In this document: in pieces, positions 7,591 through 15,935 of the stretch | Layout: every line of letters begins with the position of its first letter | How positions within the stretch are numbered: the stretch's first letter is position 1 | Notes under the pieces: generated by a model | Told to the model about the DNA's origin: nothing | What the model saw: only the letters and a program-made list of their open reading frames with translations | Databases searched by the model: none | Translations under genes and position numbers: made by a program | DNA from: Achromobacter sp. UMC46 | Lineage (GTDB): Bacteria > Pseudomonadota > Gammaproteobacteria > Burkholderiales > Burkholderiaceae_B | DNA length: 64,000 nt | Direction: 5' to 3' | NCBI RefSeq assembly: GCF_014170335.1 | Contig: NZ_LZZS01000004.1 | Location: 310,001-374,000, forward strand

Positions 7591-9282
7591 CTACTCGCCG
7601 CGCGGCAGCAGGTCCACGCCCGCGGCATGGCTTGCGCCGGCCGGCAAGATGGCCGCCAGGCTGGTCCGCACTTCCAGGAAGTAAGGGCGGCCGGACGCCA
7701 GGCCGCGTGCAATGGCCGCATCCAACTGGTCCGCGCGCGTCAGATATTCCGCTTGCATGCCGAAGGCGCGCGCCATCATCGCGAAGTCCGGGCTGGACAG
7801 GTTCGTGCCCACGTAGCGGCCAGGATAGGTGCGCGCCTGATGCAGTCGGATCGACCCATAGCAATTATTGTTCGACACGATGAAAAGGATCGGCAGGCCC
7901 CGTTCGGCGGCGGCCGCCATTTCGTTGCCCGTCATCATGAAGCCGCCGTCGCCCACCAGGCACACGACCTTGCGGTCGGGGTGGCGCAATTGGGTCGCCA
8001 CCGCCGCCGGCGTGCCATAGCCCATGGCGCCGGACTGCGACGCCATCAACCGCTGCGGATACACGAACGGGAAATGCCGGTACACCGGTGCGGCGAACGT
8101 GCCTGCGTCCAGGCAGACAGCCACATCGTTGGGCGCCTGCCGCGCCAGCGCCCGCACGACCGACACGAAGGGCACGCCGTCATCCGCGGCTGGATCCGGC
8201 CACGCGGCGGTGCGCTGCTGGATGGCCCGCAGCGACGCCGCCCAGTCGTTCCGCCCCAGGCCCTGACCCGTCGCCGGCAGGTTGGCCAGCGCATGCGCGG
8301 TGGCCGCCGGGTCCGCGACCAGGCCGACATCCGCGGCGAAATGCTGGTTCACGATGTGCGGATCGGGATAGCAATGGACCAGCGCCTGCGCCGGCTTGGG
8401 GTGCGCCGGGAACGCGTAGCCCTGCGTCGTGATGTCGCCCAGGCGCGTGCCCAGGGCCAGGATCAGATCGCTGGAATCAAACGCCGCAATCTGCGCGGCG
8501 GGCGTCGCCAGGTCCAGGTCGCCGGCGTACAAGGCGTGCGTGTTGGGAAACAGGTCGTGCTGGCGGAACGACACCGCCACCGGCACCGTGTGCCGCTCGG
8601 CCAACCGGCGCAGCGCCTCACGCCCGTCCGGGCGGTTGAACGCGCCGCCTGCGATGATCAAGGGCCGGCGCGCCTGCGCCAGCAGCCCATGGAGTCGTTC
8701 CAGCGTGCCCGGCGCGGGCTGCGCGGGGCTGTCGGGCGCCGCGACCCAGCCGGGCTGCGGCGCATCGGCCTGCTGCACGTCTTCGGGCACCACCATCACC
8801 ACCGGGCCGGGCGTGCCCGACACCGCCACGCGTATCGCCTTGAACGCCGCCGCCGCCAACTCTTCGGGCGTCGACACCTCGACGATCCATTTGGCCATCG
8901 ACCCGAACATCTTCTGGTAGTCGATCTCTTGGAAGGCTTCCTTGCGCACGTCCCGTTTCGGCACCTGGCCGATCAGCAGGATCATCGGCACGCCGTCCTG
9001 CTGCGCGGCGTGCACGCCGATGGATGCATTGGTCGCGCCCGGCCCGCGTGACACCATCGCCACGCCCGGCCGCCCGGTCAGCCGAGCATCCGCGCCGGCC
9101 ATGAAGGCCGCGCCGCTCTCGTGGCGGCACGTCACCACGTCGATCTCCGGGAAATCATGCAGGGCGTCCAGCACCCCCAGATAGCTTTCGCCCGGCACCA
9201 CGAAAACGCGGTCGATGCCATTGGCGGTGAAGACCTTCAGCAAGGCGTGAGAAGACGTGTTCGAAGCAGCGGGCAGGGTCAT
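7591..9282 (-). CDS. Second ThDP-dependent acetolactate synthase-like enzyme
   Basis: A 563-residue ThDP enzyme with the same architecture as the one at 1089-2801: an N-terminal PYR domain with catalytic Glu in CRHESGAAFMAG (about residue 55) and RGPGATNASIGVH, a middle nucleotide-fold domain, and a PP domain with VGDGGFMMTGNE and VSNNNCYGS. The two proteins share the unusual run EAFQEIDYxxMFGxMAKW, so they are closer to each other than to a generic IlvB. The gene starts 149 bases from the divergent LysR gene and converges on the aldolase gene of the first operon. It is most simply a LysR-controlled decarboxylase or synthase using the same substrate class. No regulatory small subunit is near. 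Activity on pyruvate alone cannot be judged from sequence. Confidence 0.83.
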   Translation of the reverse strand: MTLPAASNTSSHALLKVFTANGIDRVFVVPGESYLGVLDALHDFPEIDVVTCRHESGAAFMAGADARLTGRPGVAMVSRGPGATNASIGVHAAQQDGVPMILLIGQVPKRDVRKEAFQEIDYQKMFGSMAKWIVEVSTPEELAAAAFKAIRVAVSGTPGPVVMVVPEDVQQADAPQPGWVAAPDSPAQPAPGTLERLHGLLAQARRPLIIAGGAFNRPDGREALRRLAERHTVPVAVSFRQHDLFPNTHALYAGDLDLATPAAQIAAFDSSDLILALGTRLGDITTQGYAFPAHPKPAQALVHCYPDPHIVNQHFAADVGLVADPAATAHALANLPATGQGLGRNDWAASLRAIQQRTAAWPDPAADDGVPFVSVVRALARQAPNDVAVCLDAGTFAAPVYRHFPFVYPQRLMASQSGAMGYGTPAAVATQLRHPDRKVVCLVGDGGFMMTGNEMAAAAERGLPILFIVSNNNCYGSIRLHQARTYPGRYVGTNLSSPDFAMMARAFGMQAEYLTRADQLDAAIARGLASGRPYFLEVRTSLAAILPAGASHAAGVDLLPRGE

Positions 9283-9431
9283 GGGCGGCGTCTGGATTCA
9301 GGGTTGGAGTCTGGGTCGAGTCCAGGAAATTCTAGATTGGCAAGGCGGGGCCGACTAGGCATACTCTGGCAATCAGATATACAAGAAACGCACACTAGAG
9401 ACAGCGGCGCGCCCCCGCCCGCGGACCCGGG
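9283..9431. promoter_or_regulatory. Divergent promoter region between ThDP gene and LysR gene
   Basis: This 149-base gap separates head-to-head genes, the standard place for a LysR-type operator. It is more AT-rich than its surroundings in the part 9355-9405, where GCATACTC and GATATAC flank a 9-base spacer; this is a possible imperfect T-N11-A-type site. I could not fix a -35/-10 pair with confidence for either direction. Confidence 0.35.
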
Positions 9432-10376
9432 ATGGACCTACGCAAGATCGAAAACCTGATCCACGTCGCCGATCAGGGCAGCTTTTCCAAAGCGGCATCC
9501 GTGCTGGGCATCGCCCAATCGGCGCTGGGCCGGCAAGTCAGGAAGCTGGAAGACGAATGCGGCTGCGCCCTGCTCTACCGCAATGGCCGCGGCGTGTCGC
9601 TGACGCCCGACGGCGAGAAGCTGCTGGACCGGCTGCGCCCGCTGCTGCGGCAGATGGACCATGTCGTCACCGAATTTCATAACGACCAGAAGTCGCCGTC
9701 CGGCCAGGTCACGCTGGGCCTGACGCCAACGCTATGCCACATGATCGGCACGCGGCTGGTGGCCGAGGTCTGGAAGCGGCACCCACGCATCCAGCTGAAC
9801 ATCATCACGGGATACAGCGGCTATGTGCACGAATGGCTGACCAACGCCCGCGTCGACATCGCCGTACTGCACGACGCGCGGCGTTCGCAGCACATCGCGG
9901 TCGACGCGCTGGCCGAACTGGACCTGGCGCTGGTGTCGCCGCCGCAGAACCTGTCGCCCGCCGCGCGCGCCATGGCGACCATCGACTTCGAGCAGTTGCG
10001 CGATCTGCCGCTGGTGCTGCCCACGCGCAACCATGGCCTGCGCCGCACGCTGGAGCATGCCGCCACGCAGGCGGACATGCCGCTCACCGTGGCGTTTGAA
10101 ATCGACGCACTGGAGCTGATGAAGGAGATCGTGGCCGAAGGCCTGGCCCATACCGTGCTGGGCCTGCCGGCGGTCATCAAGGAAGTCGCGGCCGGCCAGC
10201 TGATCGCCCGCCGCATCACGCACCCGGGCCTGTCCACCCGCCTGATGCTCGCCACCGCCGCCAGCCGCCCGATGACGCAGGCGGTGAAGATTGTGCAGGG
10301 GATGTTGCGGGAGGTGCTGGGGCAGATGACGGCAGAGGCGCCTTACCGGGACGGAATGAGGATGGTGCCTGATTGA
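9432..10376 (+). CDS. LysR-type transcriptional regulator
   Basis: A 314-residue LTTR. The N-terminal winged helix-turn-helix occupies about residues 1-60, with MDLRKIENLIHVADQGSFSK, AASVLGIAQSALGRQVRKLE as recognition helix and GRGVSLTPDGE as wing. An effector-binding periplasmic-type domain covers about 90-300. The sequence resembles the CbbR/NAC-like aromatic and organic-acid group rather than a biosynthetic regulator. The gene is divergent from the acetolactate-synthase-like gene, the usual arrangement for autoregulation and control of the neighbour; control of the first operon is possible but unproven. The stop is followed after 16 bases by the convergent toxin gene, with no obvious terminator. 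Confidence 0.9.
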   Translation: MDLRKIENLIHVADQGSFSKAASVLGIAQSALGRQVRKLEDECGCALLYRNGRGVSLTPDGEKLLDRLRPLLRQMDHVVTEFHNDQKSPSGQVTLGLTPTLCHMIGTRLVAEVWKRHPRIQLNIITGYSGYVHEWLTNARVDIAVLHDARRSQHIAVDALAELDLALVSPPQNLSPAARAMATIDFEQLRDLPLVLPTRNHGLRRTLEHAATQADMPLTVAFEIDALELMKEIVAEGLAHTVLGLPAVIKEVAAGQLIARRITHPGLSTRLMLATAASRPMTQAVKIVQGMLREVLGQMTAEAPYRDGMRMVPD

Positions 10377-10392
10377 CTTGGCGCCGTCCTGG

Positions 10393-10761
10393 CTATATCC
10401 ACGAGTTCCCGGAATCCAGGTGCTGCTCCAGTTCCATCACATCATGCAGCACTCGCCCAATGACGATCACGCTCGCCTCAATCCGATAGATCAAAAAATG
10501 CCTGGGTCGTTGCACGATGCCAGTCTCAGTACGCGCCCGTTCTCGGCTCAGCCGCAGGTGCCAGGAACGAACACCGGCGCCAAGCTCTGGCCGAGCGATG
10601 CTGCCGGCACGTTCTGGGGCGGTGGAAATATCGCGCATCGCGGCAACAAGTAAGGCGCTGTAGCGTTGACGTGCCGCATCGCCAAAATTCCCCTGGGTCC
10701 AGGCCAATATGTCGACAACGTCATGCTGCGCTACGTTGGACAGCCGATAGCGAACTATCAC
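10393..10761 (-). CDS. parE: ParE/RelE-superfamily toxin
   Basis: A 122-residue protein with the RelE/ParE toxin layout: RYRLSNVAQHDVVDILAWTQ (helix pair at the N-terminus), then ARQRYSALLVAAMRDI, a middle Arg-rich strand (SWHLRLSRERA), and a C-terminal strand set FLIYRIEASVIVIGRVLHD. ParE members poison gyrase, RelE members cut mRNA on the ribosome; length and the LxYRI..xVxVxRVLHxxM motif favour ParE. I start it at the GTG at 10761, which overlaps the antitoxin stop as GTGA, typical of coupled toxin-antitoxin pairs; an upstream ATG at 10869 would lie deep inside the antitoxin gene. The pair sits alone between metabolic genes and may be a mobile remnant or stability module. Confidence 0.82.
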   Translation of the reverse strand: MIVRYRLSNVAQHDVVDILAWTQGNFGDAARQRYSALLVAAMRDISTAPERAGSIARPELGAGVRSWHLRLSRERARTETGIVQRPRHFLIYRIEASVIVIGRVLHDVMELEQHLDSGNSWI

Positions 10762-11048
10762 TTCGCGGTCTTCGCCCGACCGGCAGCTTGCGCTCCAAGT
10801 TTCCCGATGAAATCTTCGAGTTGATCGTCGGCCACATCCGTAAAGCGACCTGCGGCGATATCCGCCCAACCCTTGCCGGCTGCGTCGCGAAGCGCGTTGA
10901 TCTTGGCCGTTTCCAGGCGTTCGCGTTGCTCGATCAGACGCAGCCCTTCGCGCAGCACTTCACTGGCGTTCTGATAACGCCCTGATTGCACCAAGGTTTC
11001 CACGAAATCATGCTGATGCTCACTGAGGACGACATTGCGTGTCGGCAT
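10758..11048 (-). CDS. parD: ParD-family antitoxin
   Basis: A 96-residue protein. The first about 45 residues form a ribbon-helix-helix DNA-binding domain: a beta-strand RNVVLSE, then HQHDFVETLVQSGRYQNASE and VLREGLRLIEQRE, the standard ParD pattern with the GRYxNASEVLREGLRLIE signature. The remaining half is a charged, probably flexible toxin-neutralising tail ending in AKTAK. It is the first gene of the pair, reads directly into the toxin gene through a GTGA overlap, and is preceded at 45-65 bases by a perfect 9-bp dyad overlapping a promoter, which is expected for autorepression by the antitoxin or the complex. Confidence 0.88.
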   Translation of the reverse strand: MPTRNVVLSEHQHDFVETLVQSGRYQNASEVLREGLRLIEQRERLETAKINALRDAAGKGWADIAAGRFTDVADDQLEDFIGKLGAQAAGRAKTAK

Positions 11049-11079
11049 GGTGATCTTTCCCTACCGTTAGAACGCCCCC

Positions 11080-11112
11080 AGTATAGATGCCCATTGGCAT
11101 ATTATGCCAATG
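11080..11112 (-). promoter_or_regulatory. Promoter and dyad operator of the parDE-like pair
   Basis: The 9-bp arms CATTGGCAT (11092-11100) and ATGCCAATG (11104-11112) form a perfect inverted repeat around ATT. Read on the minus strand, TATACT (11085-11080) is a good -10 box, and TTGGCA (11110-11105) 19 bases upstream is a plausible -35 box inside the dyad. A repressor on the dyad would block the -35, fitting ribbon-helix-helix autoregulation. Confidence 0.65.
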
Positions 11113-11160
11113 ATCAAGGACGACATTCGTCCTATATGGCTTACCCGTGGCTTTGCAGGG

Positions 11161-12324
11161 TCAGCCTCCGCGCGTTCCATCCTGTGCCGACGCCCCCTTC
11201 ACCACCTGATGCACGAACTGAAGCTTGCCGACGACCTCCGCCGGCAGCACGAAGGGGTAGAAATCCCGTTGCCCCATGCTGCGCGACAGCTCGTTCAGCA
11301 CCCCGGTCAGCGCCACCCAGGCGTTGACCAGATCCAGGAAAGCGTGGCCGTCGGGATCTTGCGGGTCATACAGCGACGCGGTGTTGAACGGCTCGTAGGA
11401 CTGCTCGACCGCCATCCGCGTGACGCCGAAGCTGATGGCGGTATCCAGCGTATCCATCATGTGCAGGTAGTGCGCCCAGGTTTCCGCCCAGTCCTCCCAC
11501 GGGTGGCATGACGCATACGTGCTGATGAAATGCAGGTCCCAGTCCGCGGGCGGACCTTGTTCGTAGTTGCGTTGCAGGGCTTGCGCGTAGTCGGCCTGCT
11601 CGTCGCCGAACACCTGGCGGAACGATTCCAGCCACGGGGTGCCCGCAACCAGCTGATCCCAATAGTAGTGTCCGATCTCGTGGCGGAAATGGCCCAGCAG
11701 GGTCCGGTAGGGTTCGCGCATGTCTTCGCGCACCTTCACACGGTAGGCGTCGTCGGCCTCCAGCACGTTGATGGTGATCAGGCCCTGCGCATGGCCCGTC
11801 AGCATCGGCGCGCCGTCGGCGGCGGGCGCCAGCAGGTCGAAGGCCAGGCCGCCGTCGTCGGGTTCCTCGGAACGCCGGATCGGCAGGCCCAGCGTCATCA
11901 GTTGCGCGATCATCTGGCGTTTGGCGGCTTCCACCTTGAACCACAGCGGGCCGTTGTCCGGCACGGACAGGTCCGGAATCGTGCGGTTCAGGTTGCACGC
12001 GGTGCACAGCGTATCCGCGGAATGCGCGGGCAGCAGCCAGTTGCACAGGGCCGGCAGCAAGAAATTGGCGCAGCGCTTGTACGTCTTGCCGCGCGCCCTG
12101 CCCGACTCGCGCCATGTGCCGGGCGTTGCGCCTTCGTCCAGCGCCAGCACATGGCCGCGCTTGGGGTCGAAGCCCAGTTGCCGATGGCAGTTCAGGCATT
12201 CGGTGTTGGAAAAGAATATCGGCTGGCCGCACACGCATTGGAACGCCTTCGCGCGGGCATGCCGCACCCGCTGGCGTTTCGGAGCGCGCAGTTGGCGGTT
12301 GATCGCGTCGAAGAAATAGCTCAT
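11161..12324 (-). CDS. Putative zinc-binding metallopeptidase (Peptidase_Mx-like) with N-terminal zinc ribbon
   Basis: A 387-residue protein with no signal peptide. Residues about 30-50 hold CxC and CxxC pairs (FQCVCGQPIF, NTECLNCHRQLG), and a second set CNWLLPAHSADTLCTACNLN follows, giving a zinc-ribbon-like head. The peptidase motif HEIGH lies at 215-219 followed by YYWD, in the family previously annotated as a conserved protein with a metallopeptidase signature. Conserved downstream blocks include STYASCHPWEDWAETWAHYLHMMDTL (a long helix with acidic residues that may give the third ligand). The start overlaps the upstream transglutaminase stop by ATGA, so it is the last gene of the minus-strand transglutaminase/ATP-grasp operon. 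A protease that trims or removes the operon's product is a plausible role; direct evidence is lacking. Confidence 0.8.
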   Translation of the reverse strand: MSYFFDAINRQLRAPKRQRVRHARAKAFQCVCGQPIFFSNTECLNCHRQLGFDPKRGHVLALDEGATPGTWRESGRARGKTYKRCANFLLPALCNWLLPAHSADTLCTACNLNRTIPDLSVPDNGPLWFKVEAAKRQMIAQLMTLGLPIRRSEEPDDGGLAFDLLAPAADGAPMLTGHAQGLITINVLEADDAYRVKVREDMREPYRTLLGHFRHEIGHYYWDQLVAGTPWLESFRQVFGDEQADYAQALQRNYEQGPPADWDLHFISTYASCHPWEDWAETWAHYLHMMDTLDTAISFGVTRMAVEQSYEPFNTASLYDPQDPDGHAFLDLVNAWVALTGVLNELSRSMGQRDFYPFVLPAEVVGKLQFVHQVVKGASAQDGTRGG

Positions 12325-13283
12325 GCATCCGTCCCGTCGGGAAATTCGTCGATGGGCGCGACAGTCACGCGCACATCCAGTTCGTGCCCGCCGCCCCGGA
12401 TCACGCCCCGCAAGGGGGTGACGTCGCCATAGTCCCGGCCATAAGCCAGGATCACGTGCGCCGTGCCGGGCACGACGTCATTGGTCGGGTCCAGGTCCAC
12501 CCACCCCGCATTGGCCGGCACCCCGGCACAATGCACCGAGACCCAGGCGTGCGAGGCGTCCGCCCCGACCAGCCGCGGCTTTCCGGGCGGCGGCTGCGAC
12601 ATCAGGTAGCCGCTGACGTAGCGCGCCGCCAAGCCGATGGCGCGCAGGCAGCCGATCATCACATGCGCGAAATCCTGGCACACGCCCACCCGCTCCTGAA
12701 ACGCATGCAAGACCGGCGTGGACACCTGCGTATGCGCCGGCTGGTAGCTGAAATCGGCGTGGATGCGGTGCATCAGGTCCAGCGCGGCATCCGCCACGGG
12801 CCGGCCCGGCGTGAACGACAGCAAGGCGTATTCCCGAAGCTCCGCGTGCCGGGGCACATACGTCGACGGGAAGGTGAACTCGGCCTCGGGCGCGAACGGG
12901 ACGGCCGGGTCATAGCGCAGGCGTTGCGCCGCGGCCTCCCAGGGCAGCCCGGCCGTGGGGTCCAGCCCGTCGAAACGCGCATGGACGGTGACGCGGCTGG
13001 TCGCCCGCACCGTCAACGATTCATGCGGGGCGACCAGCGCGAACGTGCAGCGCGCATTGCCGAACCCGTCGAGGGTTTCACTGAAATCGGACGGCGCGGG
13101 CGTGATGGCCAGCGCGTAGTCTTCCACCACCTGGCAGGCGTCGCTCAAGGGGCGCAGATACCCCAAGTGATGCGCCAATTCCACCGGCGAGTCGTAGCGG
13201 TAGGCAGTTTCATGGTCCACCCCCAACGTCACGCCGGCAGCGCACGCGGAAGGATCGAGGGGGACGGGGGTCGGCAGCGTCAT
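12321..13283 (-). CDS. Transglutaminase-like cysteine-protease-fold protein (intact triad)
   Basis: A 320-residue cytosolic protein. The first about 110 residues form the beta-rich N-terminal domain of bacterial transglutaminase-like proteins (DHETAYRYDSPVELAHHLGYLRP). The papain-like core follows with catalytic Cys in GVCQDFAHVMIG, His in ASHAWVSVH and Asp in WVDLDPTND, all in the right order. The family members act as proteases, amidases or transpeptidases on peptide substrates. I chose the ATG at 13283, where homologous N-terminal strands begin shortly after; a longer frame back to 13448 overlaps the ATP-grasp gene and looks non-coding. It lies 23 bases after the ATP-grasp/alpha-E gene and overlaps the metallopeptidase by ATGA. 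It is one of three transglutaminase-fold proteins in this block. Confidence 0.85.
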   Translation of the reverse strand: MTLPTPVPLDPSACAAGVTLGVDHETAYRYDSPVELAHHLGYLRPLSDACQVVEDYALAITPAPSDFSETLDGFGNARCTFALVAPHESLTVRATSRVTVHARFDGLDPTAGLPWEAAAQRLRYDPAVPFAPEAEFTFPSTYVPRHAELREYALLSFTPGRPVADAALDLMHRIHADFSYQPAHTQVSTPVLHAFQERVGVCQDFAHVMIGCLRAIGLAARYVSGYLMSQPPPGKPRLVGADASHAWVSVHCAGVPANAGWVDLDPTNDVVPGTAHVILAYGRDYGDVTPLRGVIRGGGHELDVRVTVAPIDEFPDGTDA

Positions 13284-13306
13284 GGCGGCGGTGGGCTGGA
13301 GCGCGG

Positions 13307-15925
13307 CTACGCCGACAGCGTCTGGTCGTAGCCGGCGGCATGGCTGAAGTAGCGCCGGCTGATTTCGTTGGATAGCGCGCTGGCTGCGGCGTCCAGCGTT
13401 TCGCACAACGCCAGCACGCCCGCATACAGGCCCTGCGATTGCTGGCACAGCGCCGCCAGCGTCGGTCCGGCGTCTTCCGACGGCAGCAGCCCCAACAGGT
13501 CCGTGGCGGGGCCGGCCACCGTGCCCGGCAGGCGCGCCACCTCTTTGCGCAACACGCTCAGCACACAGGCGATGGACCGCGGGTTCGCGGGTTCCTGCAC
13601 CAGCAGGTTCAACAGCGCGGGCACTTCCTGGCGGCCCGGGTAATAGGCGCGATACGTAATCTTGCTGTCGAACAGGTCCAGCAGGATATTGAATCCGCTG
13701 TCGCCCAGCACCGCATTGCGGCGGAACAGCTCGCCCAGCAGGCCGGCCATCGCCGACAGGCGTTCGATCTGCCGGCCGATGGTCAGCAGCCGCCAGCCGT
13801 CGTCGCGCGTCATGCGGTCGGTCTGCGAACCCGTGATGGCCGATAGCTGCATGCCCAGGTTTTTCAGCGCCCGCAGCACGTCCGGCGCCGCCGCCGGCGT
13901 CTCGGCATCACGCTCCTTGCCGCCCGAGGCCAAGCGCCGGAAGAGTTCGTTCGCGGTCACCACCAGCCGCCAGTGGTCCGGCGACAGGCGGTCGCGGATC
14001 TGTCCGGCCGCGAACGCCAACGCGCCCAGGTTGCGCGAGACCCCGCCCTGGGCGTCCTGGCCCGCCAGCTCCGCGACCAGCGTGGATTCGAACATGCGCA
14101 CCGACAAGGTCGGCGCGGGCGGCACCAGGCCGCCGCGCCGGCACAGCGCGGCCACGGCCGCGAACAATTCACCCGCGTTGTCCTCGTCGCTGTTCAGCCA
14201 GGTCAGCGCCACGTTGGCCAGGCGCACGTCGTTCTCGGCGCGCTCGGTGTAGCGGCCCATCCAGAACAGGTTCTCGGCCGCCCGGCTGGCCACCGGGCGA
14301 CGGGCGGGCACGATATCTTCGGGGCGCAGCTGCGCCGGCAACATCGAAAACGTATCGACCGCGCCCCGAGTCGTGACCCAGGTATCCATGCTGCTGCCGC
14401 CGCGCTGCATCGACACGATCTGCTGTTCGCGGCTGGCGATGCGGGTCAGTCCGCCCGGCAGCACGTTCCAGCCCCCGTCGCCGTCGGCGATGACGAACAC
14501 GCGCAGCATGGCGGCGCGCGGCACGATGTGGCCCGCGATCCAGCTGGGCGCTTGAGACAGCGGCAGGTATTCCTGGATGGTGTAGGCGTCGGGGTTGGCG
14601 GCAATGCGCGCCTGCAGCGCCTCGCGCTCGGACGGCGTCACCGCGCCGCCGATCACCGGTTCGAAGCCGCCGCGCGAATTGCTGGGGTACGTGGACTTGA
14701 CCACCGCCCCCGGCAAATTGGCCAGCACTTGTTCGCACGCCGCGGCCTCGCCGCACCACCATGACGGCAAGGACGGCAACAGCAAGTCCGCATCCAGCAG
14801 GCGGCGGCTGATGGCCGGCAGGAATCCGTTGATGGCGGGCGACTCCAGAAAGCTCGCCCCCAGCGAATTGGCCACCAGCACATTGCCTTCGCGCATCACC
14901 TGCAAGAGGCCGGGCACGCCCAACGTCGAATCCGAACGCAGCTCCAGCGGATCACAGAAATCGTCGTCCAGCCGGCGCAGCACCGCATGCACCCGTTCCA
15001 GCCCATGCAGCGTCTTCAAGTACAGCAACTTGTCGCGCACGACCAGATCGCCGCCTTCCACCAGCGTCACGCCGAGGTAGCGCGCCAGATAGGTCTGTTC
15101 GAAGTAGGTCTCGTTGTAGGGGCCCGGGGTCAGCAGCACGATGCGCGGCGGCGTGTGCGCCGACAGGCCGCCCGGGCTGAGCTTGTACAGCATGTCCATC
15201 AGGCGCCGGTAGCTGGTGGCCAGATGCTGCACCCGCAGTTCCTTGAACGCCTCGGGAAACATGCCCGAAATGGTCAACCGGTTTTCCAGCAGGTAACCCA
15301 GCCCGGACGGGGCCTGGGTGCGTTGCGAGACCACCCACCAGCCGCCGTCGCTGGCGCGCGCCAGGTCGAACGCCGCGATGTGCAGAAAGGTGTCCCCCGG
15401 CGGCGCATACCCGCGCAGCGGGCGCAGATAGCCGGGATGGCCCAGCACCAGCGCGGGCGGAATCAACCTGTCGGCCAACAACGTCTGCGGCCCGTAGACG
15501 TCGCCCAGCAGCCGGTTCAGCAAGGTGGCCCGCTGGCTCAAGCCCTGTTCGATCGCCGCCCAGTCCGTGTCGTTGATGACAAACGGCAGCAGGTCCAGCG
15601 ACCAGGGGCGCGCCGACCCGTTGGCCTCGGCGTAGATGTTGTAGGTGATGCCGTTTTCGCGGATCTGCCGGGCGACCCCGTCCACGCGCCGGTCCAGGTC
15701 GGCGAAGCCGCCGGTGCCCAGCAGCTCGAAAAAACGGGGCCATGGTTCACGCAGGCGGGTGGCGCCCGACGCGTCGGCGGTGTCGCGCAGCTCGTCATAG
15801 TGCCCGGGACGTGCGGGCAACGCCGCATGAACCGCCAGGGATGCGACATCCTGCGACGGATCCGTCTGAAAAAGAAATTGCGGCATAGCGGCTTTATCGC
15901 CGGCGGGTGGGCCGGGGTTCAACAT
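13307..15925 (-). CDS. Circularly permuted ATP-grasp type 2 / alpha-E domain fusion protein
   Basis: An 872-residue fusion. Residues about 1-500 are the circularly permuted ATP-grasp domain (DUF404/DUF407, COG2308), with GDVYGPQ, the LTPGPYNETYFEQ segment, and the later VKSTYPSNSRGGFEPV and IVPRAAMLRVFVI blocks that form the ATP site. Residues about 545-860 are the helical alpha-E domain (DUF403, COG2307) starting at AAENLFWMGRYTERAEN, its signature. ATP-grasp enzymes join a carboxylate to an amine through an acyl-phosphate, so this is a predicted peptide or amide ligase; alpha-E is a helical partner of unknown role. The start at 15925 lies 10 bases after the DUF2126 gene stop; an ATG at 15886 (MPQFLF) is an alternative. 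Separate genes in many bacteria are fused here. Confidence 0.9.
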   Translation of the reverse strand: MLNPGPPAGDKAAMPQFLFQTDPSQDVASLAVHAALPARPGHYDELRDTADASGATRLREPWPRFFELLGTGGFADLDRRVDGVARQIRENGITYNIYAEANGSARPWSLDLLPFVINDTDWAAIEQGLSQRATLLNRLLGDVYGPQTLLADRLIPPALVLGHPGYLRPLRGYAPPGDTFLHIAAFDLARASDGGWWVVSQRTQAPSGLGYLLENRLTISGMFPEAFKELRVQHLATSYRRLMDMLYKLSPGGLSAHTPPRIVLLTPGPYNETYFEQTYLARYLGVTLVEGGDLVVRDKLLYLKTLHGLERVHAVLRRLDDDFCDPLELRSDSTLGVPGLLQVMREGNVLVANSLGASFLESPAINGFLPAISRRLLDADLLLPSLPSWWCGEAAACEQVLANLPGAVVKSTYPSNSRGGFEPVIGGAVTPSEREALQARIAANPDAYTIQEYLPLSQAPSWIAGHIVPRAAMLRVFVIADGDGGWNVLPGGLTRIASREQQIVSMQRGGSSMDTWVTTRGAVDTFSMLPAQLRPEDIVPARRPVASRAAENLFWMGRYTERAENDVRLANVALTWLNSDEDNAGELFAAVAALCRRGGLVPPAPTLSVRMFESTLVAELAGQDAQGGVSRNLGALAFAAGQIRDRLSPDHWRLVVTANELFRRLASGGKERDAETPAAAPDVLRALKNLGMQLSAITGSQTDRMTRDDGWRLLTIGRQIERLSAMAGLLGELFRRNAVLGDSGFNILLDLFDSKITYRAYYPGRQEVPALLNLLVQEPANPRSIACVLSVLRKEVARLPGTVAGPATDLLGLLPSEDAGPTLAALCQQSQGLYAGVLALCETLDAAASALSNEISRRYFSHAAGYDQTLSA

Positions 15926-15935
15926 GCGGTGAGGC

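Noticed and set aside
7591..9282. Calling this gene ilvB (branched-chain amino-acid synthesis)
   Set aside because: No adjacent ilvH/ilvN or ilvC, a divergent LysR, and close similarity to the catabolic-operon ThDP enzyme argue for another function.
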